DNA of 64,000 nt. It comes from Plumapathes pennacea (lineage: Eukaryota > Cnidaria > Anthozoa > Antipatharia > Myriopathidae). The stretch is taken from positions 17,940,167 to 18,004,166 of the forward strand of contig OZ038465.1 of NCBI GenBank assembly GCA_964036295.1, given 5' to 3'. A program made the translations under genes and the position numbers. This document shows positions 46,552 through 58,900 of this stretch, piece after piece. Under the pieces are notes generated by a model. It was not told where the DNA came from. It saw nothing but the letters and a program-made list of their open reading frames with translations, and searched no databases. The first letter of the stretch is position 1; each line of letters opens with the position of its first letter.

Positions 46552-49500
46552 CTAAGCCAGGTGATGAGAGAGGCCAGCCAAAGCTGATGCAGGAGTTCTG
46601 ATGTAGAGCTGATAAGCACTGCTGGTCCACCTCCCCAGGGCTTGAATGAGGTGATCCGGCACTCCACTGCGTGCTCCGATGCGAAAGCTATGGCTAGAGA
46701 AGTTGCCTGGTACACCTGCAGCTGCCAGGATTTGACAAAGCCAGTTGGTGAGTAAGGTGCAAGTCAGAGGCCACCCGTCCTGCAGCAAGAACAAGGGGCC
46801 TGGGGCAATACCTCTGAGAGCTAGATAAGCCAACATGGCCTGAACAGCGCAAAGAGGTGTACCAAGGCCAATGTGAATAAAGCAGCCAACGCGGAACGGA
46901 TCAGTCTTGGACGCCTTAATCTTAACTTGCAAGCAGGAAGGGTTAGAGTTGGAGTTCACAGCAATATCTGATACCTCAAGGTGAATGGAGGACTGGAAAC
47001 TGGCGAGGTTGGGGACTGGAACTCTAAGGATCTCAAGAAGCCAAAGAAGGCGAGAGTGCAGGCAGCCCAGAACATGCAGTGGTCAGGAAGAATCAGATCG
47101 AGGGAGTTGGCAACAATCCACATAATGGAGTCAGTCACAGGTAAACGTTCGTTGGCAGGAGAGCCTTGTTGACGCTTGATGCTACGAACCACCCTGGAGA
47201 TGTAGACAGTTGGCTAGAGGATCGGGGAAGCCTTGTTCAATGTGTAGAGACCGTACAGCAGAAAGGTAGACCTTAATGGAGAAATGTTGGAGGGACTCGG
47301 CTAAGGAAGTTGCAAAAAGGCAGAGGGTCCACTCATCGGCTGGACAAGGAGAGCCACTGGTGTGAAGCCTGCCGGAATGAAGACAGAACTGGTGAAACCT
47401 GTCTTGGGCGGACGTATAAGTTTGGCGAGTAGAAGGGGCCAGACCTTCGTAAGAAAATTCCAGCACCGCTGCTCTAGTTGGGAGAAGTCAGATCCTTGAG
47501 AAGCTGATGCAGAATTGGAACTGGAAACGGGTGTGCCTCAGGAGCTAAATGCCGGAATTCCGGCCAATTAAAACGAGAAAGGGCATCAGCAATTGAGTTC
47601 CGCATGCCAGGAATGTGTCGGGCCATGAAGAAGTTGAAACAGGCTGAGGCCATAAGCAGACTACACATTAGATGCATCAGCTGGGGGACCTTGGAAGTCC
47701 TAGAGTTGAGGACCGACACGACAGCTGTGTTGTCAGAATGGAACAAAATGTTCCTCTTAGCCCACCTTGGGCCCCACAGATGCGCTGCAATAACCACCGG
47801 GAAGAGTTCCTTGTAGGCAATAAACTCGTGCCATTGGATGGGCAACCATGGACCAGAGAACCATTCTCCGCGGAAAAAGGCACCAAAGCCAAGGGAACTT
47901 GCTGTGTCAGAAGTGACCTCCAGATCTAAATCCGGGGTCAAGCCTGGATAGAGCCAGAAGCTGACGCCGTTCCCCGAAGAGAGAAATTGAACCCACCACT
48001 GGAGGTCAAGGTGGAACTCCCAGTTCAACCGGATAGGATGATCAGGTTACCAGAAGCAGCAGAGCAGGCCAATCATGCGACGCAGGAAGGTTCAGCCAGG
48101 CCAGACCACTTTGGCCACAAAATGGAGGTGGCCGATCAAGGATTCGAGTTACCATCTGTCACACCAGCAGCGAGGAACCCACGAGAAGAGTAAATCTTGA
48201 AGGGCAAGTAGCTTCTCAGCTGGTAGGCGAGCTATCTGGTTGACTGAGTCAAGTTCGATGCCCAAAACAACCATACAAGTTGTGGGTCTCACACACTTAG
48301 TGGGATGCAGTGGCAGGCCCAGCCGACGACAAACGTTTAAGGCAGTGTCGAGATTGTGAGCACACTGTAGAGAATTAGGAGGGCCCACGCTGATGAAATC
48401 ATCCAAGTAGTGAACGAGATCGGACACCACGTAGGATCCATTCCACTAAGTATGCTACTGAGTTGAAGATGAATGGTGCTGAAGGCCAAACGGGAGCATG
48501 AGATCGATGTAAAACTAGCCTTTCGATACTTCATTGGCCAGATAGGCATCGACGACGGCCGGATGTTGAAGGGCAGACGGCTTGTTACGTTTAGAGGAGC
48601 TAAGCGGAGAGGTTGCAAGGAAGCCCACCTTAAACCCATGCCTAAGCTCCTGGATTACGAAGGAAACTCGATTCTGGTCCGGGTGCTCACGCAGCTCCTG
48701 GGTGAAGAGGTCAGGGACGAGAGGGCTAACTAATTTGACTGGAGGAAGGGGAGGCCATGCTAGAAGGGGAAGTAAAAATGAATTGGCAACCAGAACACGC
48801 AAGCAGCAATGCAACCAAGCAACTCAAGCAAAACTTAATGGAACTAAGAAGCAACCAAGGCAACAGCAACAGCAAAACTAGTGACTAGCAAGAAAACAGA
48901 AAAGAATTAAAGTCCCTTCTTGGGATGCTTGGAGAGCTCCTTGGAGTCTGGGCCAGGCGACAAACCATGTTTGGCGTCAGGCATGATGTCCAGATCGGGC
49001 GAATCAAAACAATCCTTGGCACGATGTAAGCCAGAACAAGAACTGCATTTGTGGGCGAAGCGGCAGGAAGAATAAGGCGCAGAGCAACAACCACGGTTCC
49101 ATGACCTGCAGACAGCAAGCGACAAGTTGTTACCCCAAGCTTCGCTAAACTCCGCTAAGACGGGATACAGAACGGATCCAGGGCGAGGCACCCACTGAAT
49201 GGAAATTGAACAGCTGGACATCCATGCTTGACCAATCCTGCAGCTTCGTGGCGGCGGCATGCTGGCAAATGGCACAATCATAGGCCAACCAAACACGACC
49301 GGCAAATTGCCAGTAAGTACGGAGGATTAGAACCTTGTAGCTCGTTAAATCACGCCAGCGATGTTGGAAGTGAGAAAACAAGGACCAAGGAAAAAACTGA
49401 GAATGCTTCAATCCAAGACACAATGCCCTTGATGTGCCGGCATTGTCTCTTGGGAGTGGAGGTGAGAATGGCATGCCTATCAAACAGCAGTTGAGGCTTG

Positions 49501-50308
49501 GGTTCAACTTCTGACAAATTCACCTAGAGAAGGTCGCTGAAATCCACAAATTTGCCCGCCACAGTTTGTGCCACCAGCTTTGCAGGTACAGAAGAGAAAC
49601 TGGGACCAACGACAAAGGGTTGTTGAAAAATGGGTGGGGCCAAACTAGGAACATGAGCAGAGGTAGCCACGTAGAACGGGTTTTGGACAAACGAAGACAC
49701 AGAGTTGGACAACACGGCAATAGGCAGAATGGCAAGGGAGTAAGTGTTCCCAATGAGGGCACAGCAACCGACCTACCTTGAACAGAAGGGGCGAAGGAAG
49801 CTTGTAGATTGAGACACTCCGGCTCCGTTGGAGAGGCCACCCCACGCCAAACAAGATGGAGCAACAACAGGCACACGAACAGGTGTGATCGAACTCACGA
49901 TTGGTAAAACAGATGCCAATTGCGACAAGGCCGCAGGTCCAGCGGGTGGCAAATCGGCAGCTAACGCAACACGAACTGCAGCCACCAGAGGTGATGAACT
50001 CTGGCAAAGGACTAGGATCAGAGTGTGGCAGCGAAGGAGGAGCTGTCACCAGAGAAGACAAAGTCGTGGTAGAGTCGAAGCACTCGACGCCATGGCCAAA
50101 GAGTAAGCACTATCAAGACTATTACGAGTTTGACGCAACATCGCAAACTTAGAGCCAAGCAAGAGATCTGCAACGATCTGCAAGCAAACTGCAAATGCCA
50201 CAAACCGCGCAAAGCCCCAGAATGCCATGGGGCACCCCCTGCTGCGGGGAGCGACTGCTGACCAGCAATTGTCTCGTGGTTAACTTTGCCTAAATTACAT
50301 TTAGCCAC
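46552..50308 (-). mobile_element. DIRS-like tyrosine-recombinase retrotransposon, frame-disrupted
   Basis: Order on the minus strand is gag-like, reverse transcriptase, RNase H, tyrosine recombinase. Gag-like: about 49145-50150, with KLVAQTVAGKFVDFSDLL, WRDLTSYKVLILRTYWQFAG and a Cys/His cluster (RGCCSAPYSSCRFAHKCSSC) at about 49015-49090. Reverse transcriptase: about 48150-48815, with catalytic motif VHYLDDF. RNase H: 47474-48028, ending HIPGMRNSIADALSRF. Tyrosine recombinase: 46552-47466, with PSTRQTY, then the catalytic HSFRIGA and LGRWTSSAYQLYIRTP. I see no methyltransferase domain between RNase H and recombinase. Several frameshifts separate the domains, so it is probably inactive. Terminal repeats were not located. 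Confidence 0.85.
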
Positions 50309-51518
50309 ATTTAAAAGTGCATCAGTTTCCAGTGGCCAAGAACAGTGCTACAAACCAAGTTTCAATAATATATTATCTACCTATTTAGGAAATTTTGGAG
50401 GGAATTTTGTAATTTTGGGAAGACTTCAGAAAAGTGCTCTCTCATAAGAGAGACTGACCCGGATCAACTGCTGTGACAAATTGCACAAGGTTCTAACAAA
50501 TGGTCACACTGAAGATCTTCGAATAAGTGCCCCACTCTAATAGATGACCACCCCCACCCACCCCCCCCCCCCCCCCCTCTTGGCCAAAATTTTAAATAAG
50601 TGCCTCCTCTCCTTTACAGACTTTGTCGTTTTTGCACTGATGGTAAATTAGCACCATCGAAAATCAAAATCGATGTTTTATGCTTTAAAGTATGTCGCTA
50701 TTAATAGATCTATACGAACTGCTTTGTTGTTCATAAGCAAATGATACGCATTGCAAAAGTAAATGACTAGGGAAGATTTAATAAGGGCCTCCCCTCAAAC
50801 AAGCTCGCCCTTTGGATAAGCATTCCTAACATAAAGTTGCTGAGGCCCAGGATGCTTGTGGTATGACAGAATGGTAAAAAATCTAAAACACTTCACTTAT
50901 CTTTCTTGAGCCATTTTTCATTAAATGATTTAGAAGTTGTGCCTCAGTAAGAACTGAAAAACAAAAAAAAGAAGAGAGTTGCACATAACTTCTGGTGGAA
51001 GGCCAGAGGGCACAACTTGCGCTACACTACATTTGTGGCAGTGTCAATTGAGAACGTTTTAGAAAAACAACAGCAAAAAAGTTGACATCTGAAAAATAAA
51101 AACACAGGCAAAGCAATAATTCTTTGTCAACCAAACTGATTAGACATCATTGCTTTCAGCAGCCAATATCTGTATTGTTTGCACAACTTATCATTTGGGA
51201 TTTTTCTGCATAATATCGTAGCAGACCTGGAAATTTTGGCACTTTGGATTAAATCTATCTAATAAAAAAAGCAAGCTGTTCACACGTATGTGACAGACAG
51301 CAAATTAGGTTTTTGCCCAACGTAGTGCAGCAAACACTAAGTATAAAATATAAAATATAAAATTCAAAAGTGCCCTCCCATTTAAAAACGTTCATGTCCA
51401 CAAATTAATGTAAAATAAAGTCTTTGAGAGAATAGGACTCACTGAGAACGTTTAGAGCACCTCTTTCAAAGACAAAGTAAATAACATCATACATGACTGT
51501 AGAATAACATATCAGAGC
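50309..51518. other. Intergenic, no supported gene
   Basis: AT-rich sequence with a C run (about 50556-50578). A minus-strand stretch at about 50900-50950 (SKSFNEKWLKKDK in one frame) looks exon-like but does not join in phase with the neighbouring model. Confidence 0.35.
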
Positions 51519-51811
51519 TTACAGTTTTCTGTTCAATACATTTCTACATTCATCTTCCACTTGAAGCCATCTCCAGCCAAATAATCCTTCTAAACTTTGA
51601 GTCAAGTCCATGTGCCATGCCTCTTTTCCACTGTCCTGAAAGCTGCGTGGTATGAAAGCTCTGCGAGAAAAGAGAGAAATGTATTAAATAACCTGGAATG
51701 TTTCAAAGACAGGCATAAAGCTAAGCGTAAGTTCGTTTCATTCATTTGTATGTCACAAGTTTCAACTTAGTAAGACTCACCAGAAAGCCTGACTTTCGCT
51801 CGCTCTGCCAT
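51519..51811 (-). CDS. Small two-exon gene or 5' end of a larger one, unknown product
   Basis: Exon 1 is 51811-51781 (MAERAKVRLS), with a good donor (G/GTGAGT). Exon 2 starts at 51658 if the second of two AGs in CGCAGAG is used and reads AFIPRSFQDSGKEAWHMDL through to LNRKL, with a TAA stop at 51519. That gives 56 residues. Alternatively the donor-like CT/GTAAGC at 51523 is used and the gene continues, but I find no matching exon downstream. No family recognised. Support is splice phase and amino-acid composition only. Confidence 0.3.
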
Positions 51812-52455
51812 TTTTGGTTTACAAATCTCTTCTCACAAACACATCCATCTTTGTTGGAGTCTTCTCACAAATGGCTTCTGTGCATGATGGAACGAAAGGT
51901 GTGAAAAATGCAGTCAAGCCAGTTTTGACACACTTGTCAGTTGGATGCATGAACAAAGCAGCATGGGATGCATGAACAAAAAGTGCACGAGGTTGGGTGG
52001 GGTTTTTTGGGTTATAAGTAAACGGCCACCGCCATATAACTAAAAAATAGATATCTAAAAAGTACATGTGCCTACTGCTCTAAAGCAGGGAGGTTACTGA
52101 GTAGGCATGAGAGCGAAACCTGATAACTTATATGTAAATTAGTGGAAAACAGTTTAAAACACACTAAAAAAAGTCGAAATATCATGGCTTTTGTGCCCCT
52201 TGTACAAACAAGTTTATTACTTCGCACTGTCCTGTTGTCACAGCCTGCAGATCATAAGGACATGACTCAATTGCTAATTTATCAAGGATTATGCCATCTT
52301 ATGTTTTATTCATCATCGTCGGTATAGAGAAGCTTGTCAATTTATAAGAGATAATATCATTTAAATATTATTTCAAAAGCAGCCTCTATTTTGTGTTCAA
52401 CGTGAGCAACTTCAAAATATGTAAACTAACATCAAGTCAATATGAGTATATTTAT

Positions 52456-52970
52456 TTATAATTTGAATACCTGTGCAGTTGCGTCGCCGCCCGAGTCGCC
52501 GTCTGTACTCTTCACGTTGACATTGAGAATGGCAATCATCTTGTCCTTGTTGTTTAAATCATGTAGATCAGATATTTCTACATATTCGTTCCAATCGCTC
52601 TCGAATCTTTGAAAATATATTCGCCTATTTTGCGAAACGTCAAAATGAGCTTTTGTATATTGATTTAGGTCCTCAAGAGACTTGAAATGCTGGACTTCAA
52701 CCACTTGGCGTCTGTCACCAAGCTGTAAAAGGATCTGCAACGCCAGATAAACATTCTGTGTTTTTATTTTGAATATATGCATTCCACATGGCTACTCGAG
52801 CAAACAAAATATTAAAATATGCACCTATTGCAAGAATGAAAACACAAATATGCAAACAATCACGTTCTTATTGCTGCAGTGCACGAAACTATGACTCGAC
52901 AGAACACGGATGGTTTAATTTCAGGCCAATAACTCAAGGATTTTACCTTCTTCGTTTCCTCCGTCGCCAT
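52456..52970 (-). CDS. PB1-like (ubiquitin-fold) domain protein, two exons
   Basis: Exon 1 is 52970-52947 (MATEETKK) and exon 2 is 52734-52456. They join in phase 0 to give 100 residues. The body reads LLQLGDRRQVVEVQHFKSLE, then NRRIYFQRFESDWNEYVEI and KDKMIAIL. The alternation of basic strand, helix and acidic WNEYVEI resembles a PB1/ubiquitin-like fold, but that is a judgement by eye. The stop is followed at once by AATAAA (TTATAAATAAAT), so this short form could be a complete transcript. A donor-like CAG/GTATTC just before the stop would allow a longer isoform. The start codon lies 11 bp from the palindrome at 52981-54258, so its promoter must be inside the repeat. Confidence 0.5.
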
Positions 52971-52980
52971 GTTTCATGGT

Positions 52981-54258
52981 TGTGCCTAAATCGTACCAAC
53001 GGGAAGGACAGCCGCGCAAGACTGAAAACGAGTTTAGATCCGATCGCCTCACGACCGAAAATCGGACGATGTCGGTAAATCCTGTCTTCTGTGTATTTCA
53101 TCGAACGATGAAATGAACAAGCCTTATTGAGTTAAGTGAAATAACATCGCTTCCTTTCATCATAGTTTAGACGATTATAATACATATTGAACCTCGTGGC
53201 GAATTAAACTGTAGAAAATGTGACGTGTCCTTCCCGCTGGTACGGTGTAATCGTGTCGTACCAACGGGAAGGACAGAGTGAAATAACTCGACTATTTTAG
53301 TCGAGGATCATTTTAAGTGAAGAGTAAGTGTATCTTCTATAAAATCAAGTGGCATCTCTTCCTTTGGTGGTGATTTAGACAACTGAGGCGAACTAAACTG
53401 TGGAAAAGGTGATGTGTCCTTCCCGCTGGTACGATGGAGTTCGATCGTGCCAGCGGGAAGGATAGCGGGAAATAACCAGACTATCTTTAACCGTATCTTC
53501 AGTCGAGGATATACAGAGTAAAATGTACCATCGGAAACTTAAGTAGAATTGCTTGACTGAATTATATTTGACACAAAATGAGCCTACGACAATCCGAAGA
53601 CAGCGTACCAGCGGAAAGGACACCACACTTTACTATACTCTGCTTCACTGTGAGGCTCATTTTGTGTCAAATATAATTCAGTCAAGCAATTCCACTTGAG
53701 TTTCCGATGGTACATTTTACTCTGTATATCCTCGACTGAAGATACGGTTAAAGATAGTCTGGTTATTTCCCGCTGGTACGATCGAACTCCATCGTACCAG
53801 CGGGAAGGACACATCACATTTTCCACAGTTTAGTTCGCCTCAGTTGTCTAAATCACCACCAAAGGAAGAGATGCCACTTGATTTCATTGAAGATACACTT
53901 ACTCTTCACTTAAAATGATCCTCGACTAAAATAGTCGAGTTATTTCACTCTGTCCATCCCGTTGGTACGACACGATTACACCGTACCAGCGGGAAGGACA
54001 CGTCACATTTTCTACAGTTTAGTTCGCCACGAGGTTCAATATGTATTATAATCGTCTAAACTATGATGAAAGGAAGCGATGTTATTTCACTTAACTCGAT
54101 AAGGCTTGTTCATTTCATCGTTCGATGAAATACACAGAAGACAGCCATCTTGGATTTACCGACATCGTCCGATTCTCGGTCGTGAGGCGATCGGGTCTAA
54201 ACTCGTTTTCAGTCTTGCGCGGCTGTCCTTCCCGTTGGTACGATTTAGGCACAACCGT
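52981..54258. mobile_element. 1.28-kb near-perfect palindrome between two divergent genes
   Basis: The left arm (52981 to about 53584) and right arm (about 53650 to 54258) are reverse complements over some 600 bp, with a spacer of about 65 bp. Each arm holds two smaller inverted pairs of the motif GTCCTTCCCGCTGGTACGA. The left arm lacks an AAGATGGC-type stretch that the right arm and the 38855 copy keep (CCAAGATGGCTGTC). The outer ends face the start codons of the PB1-like gene (11 bp) and AROS (134 bp). No coding capacity of its own. Confidence 0.93.
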
Positions 54259-54391
54259 GACACCGTGGGGACAAATTGATTCCCATGCTTCTTGGACGTT
54301 GGAGGAGCGACTGGGGACGAGGCAGGGGACCCTCTGCGCACACCAACATAAAGTACGAATGAAGGTTTGTTTCATTGCACGGATTCGGGAA

Positions 54392-55026
54392 ATGTCTTCC
54401 AAACTTGTGCGAAAAGGCCTTGAACTGGTGTGCAACGATGGAACAGCATCATCCAAGAAGAGAAAGTCGGCCACTACTCACCCTGGAAATAAGAAAATCA
54501 AGCGAAAACCACGAGGCCACGAAAAACAATCGAGTTTGAAAACAGTGAAAGCGCTGCATTTATCAGGTCGTAGTTCATTTGTTTGCACTAAATTTTGCCG
54601 AATTTATCAAAGATTCAAGTATGTGTGAAGAGGTGAAATTTGTGCCGTCTAATGTAGAGATCAATTTATCCACCACAGGCAAGACAAAGAAAAAGCCAGC
54701 GATCGACTACACCGAGCAGAATCTACGATATTTTACAAATACTTCATGGAGAATAGACAAAGATGCGTATGATAAGGTACATATGGACTTAGCGTGAGGA
54801 GGGAAGCATCAGCTGATTTTATGGTGGGGGTAGGGGTAGGGTCAGCTGTTTGGAAGGGGGGAGGGGTCTGTTGCCCTTCTGCTAAGTCAGCGCATTCTCA
54901 TTTGCCTAAATTTCTTTTTAGATTCTGGAAAGACAAAAGAAGAAATCTCGTGACACCAATAAAGCACTTGGTTCACAGCCACAGGAAGAAGATTCAGAAA
55001 CAGAAGAGTTTGGTGCAGAAGCTTAA
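54392..55026 (+). CDS. RPS19BP1: Active regulator of SIRT1 (AROS, RPS19-binding protein 1)
   Basis: Three exons, 54392-54566, 54679-54776 and 54922-55026, join in phase to 125 residues (human 136). The N terminus MSSKLVRKGLELVC matches the conserved AROS start, followed by a Lys/Arg-rich nucleolar-type stretch (KKIKRKPRGHEK). Exons 2-3 carry the conserved block NLRYFTNTSWRIDKDAYDKI followed by LERQKKKS and an acidic tail (ETEEFGAEA). The human protein binds RPS19, acts in small-subunit ribosome assembly and enhances SIRT1. An in-frame ATG 11 codons upstream exists, but the family starts at the one chosen. The first intron is only 112 nt and stays open in another frame. Divergent from the PB1-like gene across the palindrome. 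Confidence 0.8.
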
Positions 55027-55910
55027 AACTACAGAAGCTGCGATCAACAGAACCAGAAAATCTCCCCAAAATAACTCAAGATGTTGCCCGCTGTTGTGAT
55101 GAGGTCAGGCAGGGTAAGAGGCCACATGGAATAACTGCTACACACAATTGACACTACCACCACAGTACACTCTCAGCTGTACTTCCATTTTCTGCTGCTG
55201 ATCTGAAAGATGAAATCCAGAACCTCGGTCTGAAGAAGCTACATTACAGTTCTTATTTCACGACCTTCTTCTCATGCCTGTTCGCTCCTTACTGTAGATC
55301 AGAAATTACATATTATGTGTATACGGATAGATCAAGGATCTTGATCTACACAAAACATGGTTGACTTGTGTACCTCCTTGAAAGTAATGAGTCAATACAA
55401 TGCTGCAGTTTTGTTACATGTATTTTCCTGGTATACAAAAATATGCATGCATCCTATGCTATAGATATTCTAGAATTTTGATAAAATCGTATCAATATTA
55501 GTATCTGTCTTAACATCATCACTTACAGACTGAGAGACACTTAGGACAACCATTCACTACAGTTAGTAGTGTTGGTGTTTTGAAACCTTGTATCACATTA
55601 TGTTTGGATAATAAATTACTACAAAAAGTTATAACACTTTTATAAGATACAGCAGTACCTTTTTGAAAAGGGTATTTGTAGACTTCATTAATTATGAAAT
55701 GGCTACAGTGTCATGGTATATAAAAAAATAAGTTGGTATTGGTCTATAGTGTGACTGAAGTATATTGCTTCTGCAGCTGATACACTTTAACCCCACAATG
55801 CATGCAAGTTAAAGAACTGCAGGCATTACATTGTCTCAGTACACGATAAATATTGTTATATGATATTGTGTGTGATGCATGCGGTCTTTATCCTGACACC
55901 AGACTGCTTC
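55027..55910. other. Intergenic between convergent AROS and Amt-ankyrin genes
   Basis: AT-rich 3' flank. No exons or transposon ends recognised. The two genes converge here, so both 3' UTRs probably end in this stretch; a candidate plus-strand polyadenylation signal (AATAAA) is at about 55610. Confidence 0.5.
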
Positions 55911-58900
55911 TCAAACATACTCTGGCCTTCCACCTGCCATCTCTCTCGCTTTCAGCGTCAGACTAGAAACTGGTTGAATCTGAAGAAACGTAGGCTGTGC
56001 TGCTGACCTTGCTGTCTGTTCGCCTTTCTGCATATCAGCCATAGAAAGATTCACACGTGAACCTGTGTTACACTCAGTACTGGTGCTTGACAAGTCAAGC
56101 TGCCGTCGAATGTCCAGGGAGTTGTCTGTGGAGGACCATGAGTTACTTTTGGCATAGTCATAGGAGGGCTCTGTTCTGTGCTTTCTACCTCGTCGTCGCA
56201 CATGAACATCATAGCAACTTGTGGGTGGTGAGTCATCTGCCAGCAGGACTGCCTTGGAAAGCTGCAGAACAATCAGGCTGATCAATTTCAATTTTCTCTT
56301 CCTAGTCTCTGGTCATATCATATACAGTATGGAGAGTTTGGGTTTTGATACTGTAGTTTGCTCTGATGAAAGATGGTGGAACTGTTAATCACTCAAATAT
56401 TTTATCTCTGAAGTGGTTGGGAGAATTTGTATTTTTATGAGCTTGGGAGTGAAAGGATTAAGTGCTTCAGTACCTTCATGAATTTGCTGAGTTCCTTCTC
56501 CACTGCAAGGTTTTGGCAGGAGGCAGCAACCTGTAGAGGTGTCTGACCAAATCGATTGATGAGGTTTGCATCTGCAAACAAAGAGGCACCCAAATATTTT
56601 CAAATATTTTCTTTTAAATGAATATGAACATGCTACATAGCTATGCACATGTTTAAGAGATAGATTCCTGCTGTCTTGTCCATCTTGGGTCCAGACTATA
56701 AATTCTCCAAACACTACTCATACATTTTAGTCAAGAACATTTGGAATAATTCAGCCCAGATCTTGGGACTAAAAAGATGTTTTTCACATTGTATACCTGT
56801 TCCTTGTTTAAGCAGCAGGCTGACCACATCTGGTCTGTCACATGCCGCTGCCACATGCAGTGCTGTCTGTCCATCATAGTCACAGATATTCACATGACCT
56901 GACCACCTGAGAAGCCGCTTGAGTACCTTGGTGTCTCCGACCTTGACAGCTTCCGTTACAAGATTGGCAAGCTTACATTCATCCACGGTTCCTGCATGAG
57001 CTTTCAGGTACTCTGCTACATTGCGATGACCATTGACAATAGCATCTGTGAGTAAACAAACAAAAGGATAAACAACAAAAAAGAAGAAAGAAAGTAAGAA
57101 AGTGATAAAAATAGGTAGTTCAATTTCATCAGAGAGCAAATTCAAAGAAGTTCTCCATACTGTACACTATATATCTTTGGAGCTACTGAAAGAGATAATT
57201 GAAGTTCACCACTCTCAGGAATGAAATGGGTTGAGGGTTGGGATGATCACTGTGCGACATACCCAGCAAAGCTGTGAAACCATGCCTGTCCTTTGCATTG
57301 ATGTCAATTCCTGGCTGCAGCAAGAGGAATTTGATGACATCCAGATGTCCCTCAGCAGCACTCACATGCCTACAAACAAACAGACACATGAATGCTGAAA
57401 AGGCCATGGAGAATGACATAAAATGGCTCTGCCCAGTTCACTACACTGTAGCCAGTTAGATTAAGAGGTGAATTACTGTTCAGTGGTTATGCTGATGTAA
57501 TATGCGATCATGGAAACAGATTTTCAAACGAACACCTGCACGTCCTTGTGCATACATCTGGGACATTGACAAATAACACAAACCAGTTCACTGGCTGCAG
57601 AAGGGGTTGCATTCTGCAAGACCTGGTGATTTAGACCACACACAGCCAATAGGTAACTTGGCTTCAACTCCACTCTTATCACTACCTCCTGTTCTGAGGG
57701 GTCACTGCAGCAAGAGGTCAACAAGTAGAAGACTAACAAATTGTCATGCATAATTGGGGCATTTCCTGTGCATCTGTTGGCAATTTCCATCGAACCCTGC
57801 CCAACTCACAGTGGTGTTCTCCTGTTGAAGTCCTTGTAGCAAACTGTTGCTCCATTATGTACCATGTGACGTAGCATTTGCAGGTTTCCCTTGCTTGCGA
57901 CTTCACAGATTTCATATGTACTGTAGTGATGGGATGCTCGCCGTCCCCCAAGGCTCTCCAGGAGTTGATTCACTGCACGGTGCTCATGCATATCAGAGTA
58001 CTGTAAGATGACAAGATTGAGACTTCTGCATAATGTAAATTACAAAAATCCCATCTATCCACATCAATCTTATCTTATGACACCCACTGCTACATAAACT
58101 TGAATTTTATTTCAGAGGTGCACATTTTAGCCCAAAAAGCACTTACATTGAGCGGTGTGTTGCCCCAGGAGTCTACTGCATTCACATCAGCCCCATGATC
58201 AACCAAATACTGCACAACACCTCTGCTTCCAAGAGAAGCTGCAACGTGTAGTGCAGCGGTACCATCCACATTGGGAGCATTGACGTCTACAGCCAGGGAA
58301 GCCAGACGTTCCAGCTCATCCAAATCATGTCTCACTGATTCAAGTGAATGACACAGTAGTAATGATTATTACAGCTTATGGTGTGGATGATCTGCAGTTT
58401 GTTTTAGAGACAAACTTTATATTGTGTTGGTTTTCCTGAAGTACTAACTTCAAACACTTTGATCCCAAAGAGCTGGCTGCTTAAAGACAAGCTTCTCCTT
58501 TCGATACACAATCACCTAAAAAAAGCCATTCAGTATGGAGAAAATGACAGGTGATCTCTTGCTTGGGTTAGGCTGATCAGATGATCAATCCTCCTAACAC
58601 TGCTCATACATTTTGCTCAGGCCAGGTTAGGAGATTAAAAGTCTGGAGACTCAGTGTTTAAAGGGGTAAAGTGATAGAGACAATACTTAAACTTTTAACT
58701 CACTAACTGCACTGCACAGGAGATCTCCAGCTCCATCTTCAAACCAACTTGCCCCATGCCGCAGGAGATACTTCACAACACGGTCATGACCATGTTTAAT
58801 GGCTTCTGTTTGAAGAGAAGAAGGTTGTGGGGAATACAGGGTTAGATGTATGTGAACTACAGTACAACCCCACTATCTCAAACCTGGTTATCTCAAAATC

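Noticed and set aside
54125-54391. Longer N terminus for AROS reading out of the palindrome
   Set aside because: The upstream part is repeat sequence shared with two other loci; the family starts at the ATG at 54392.
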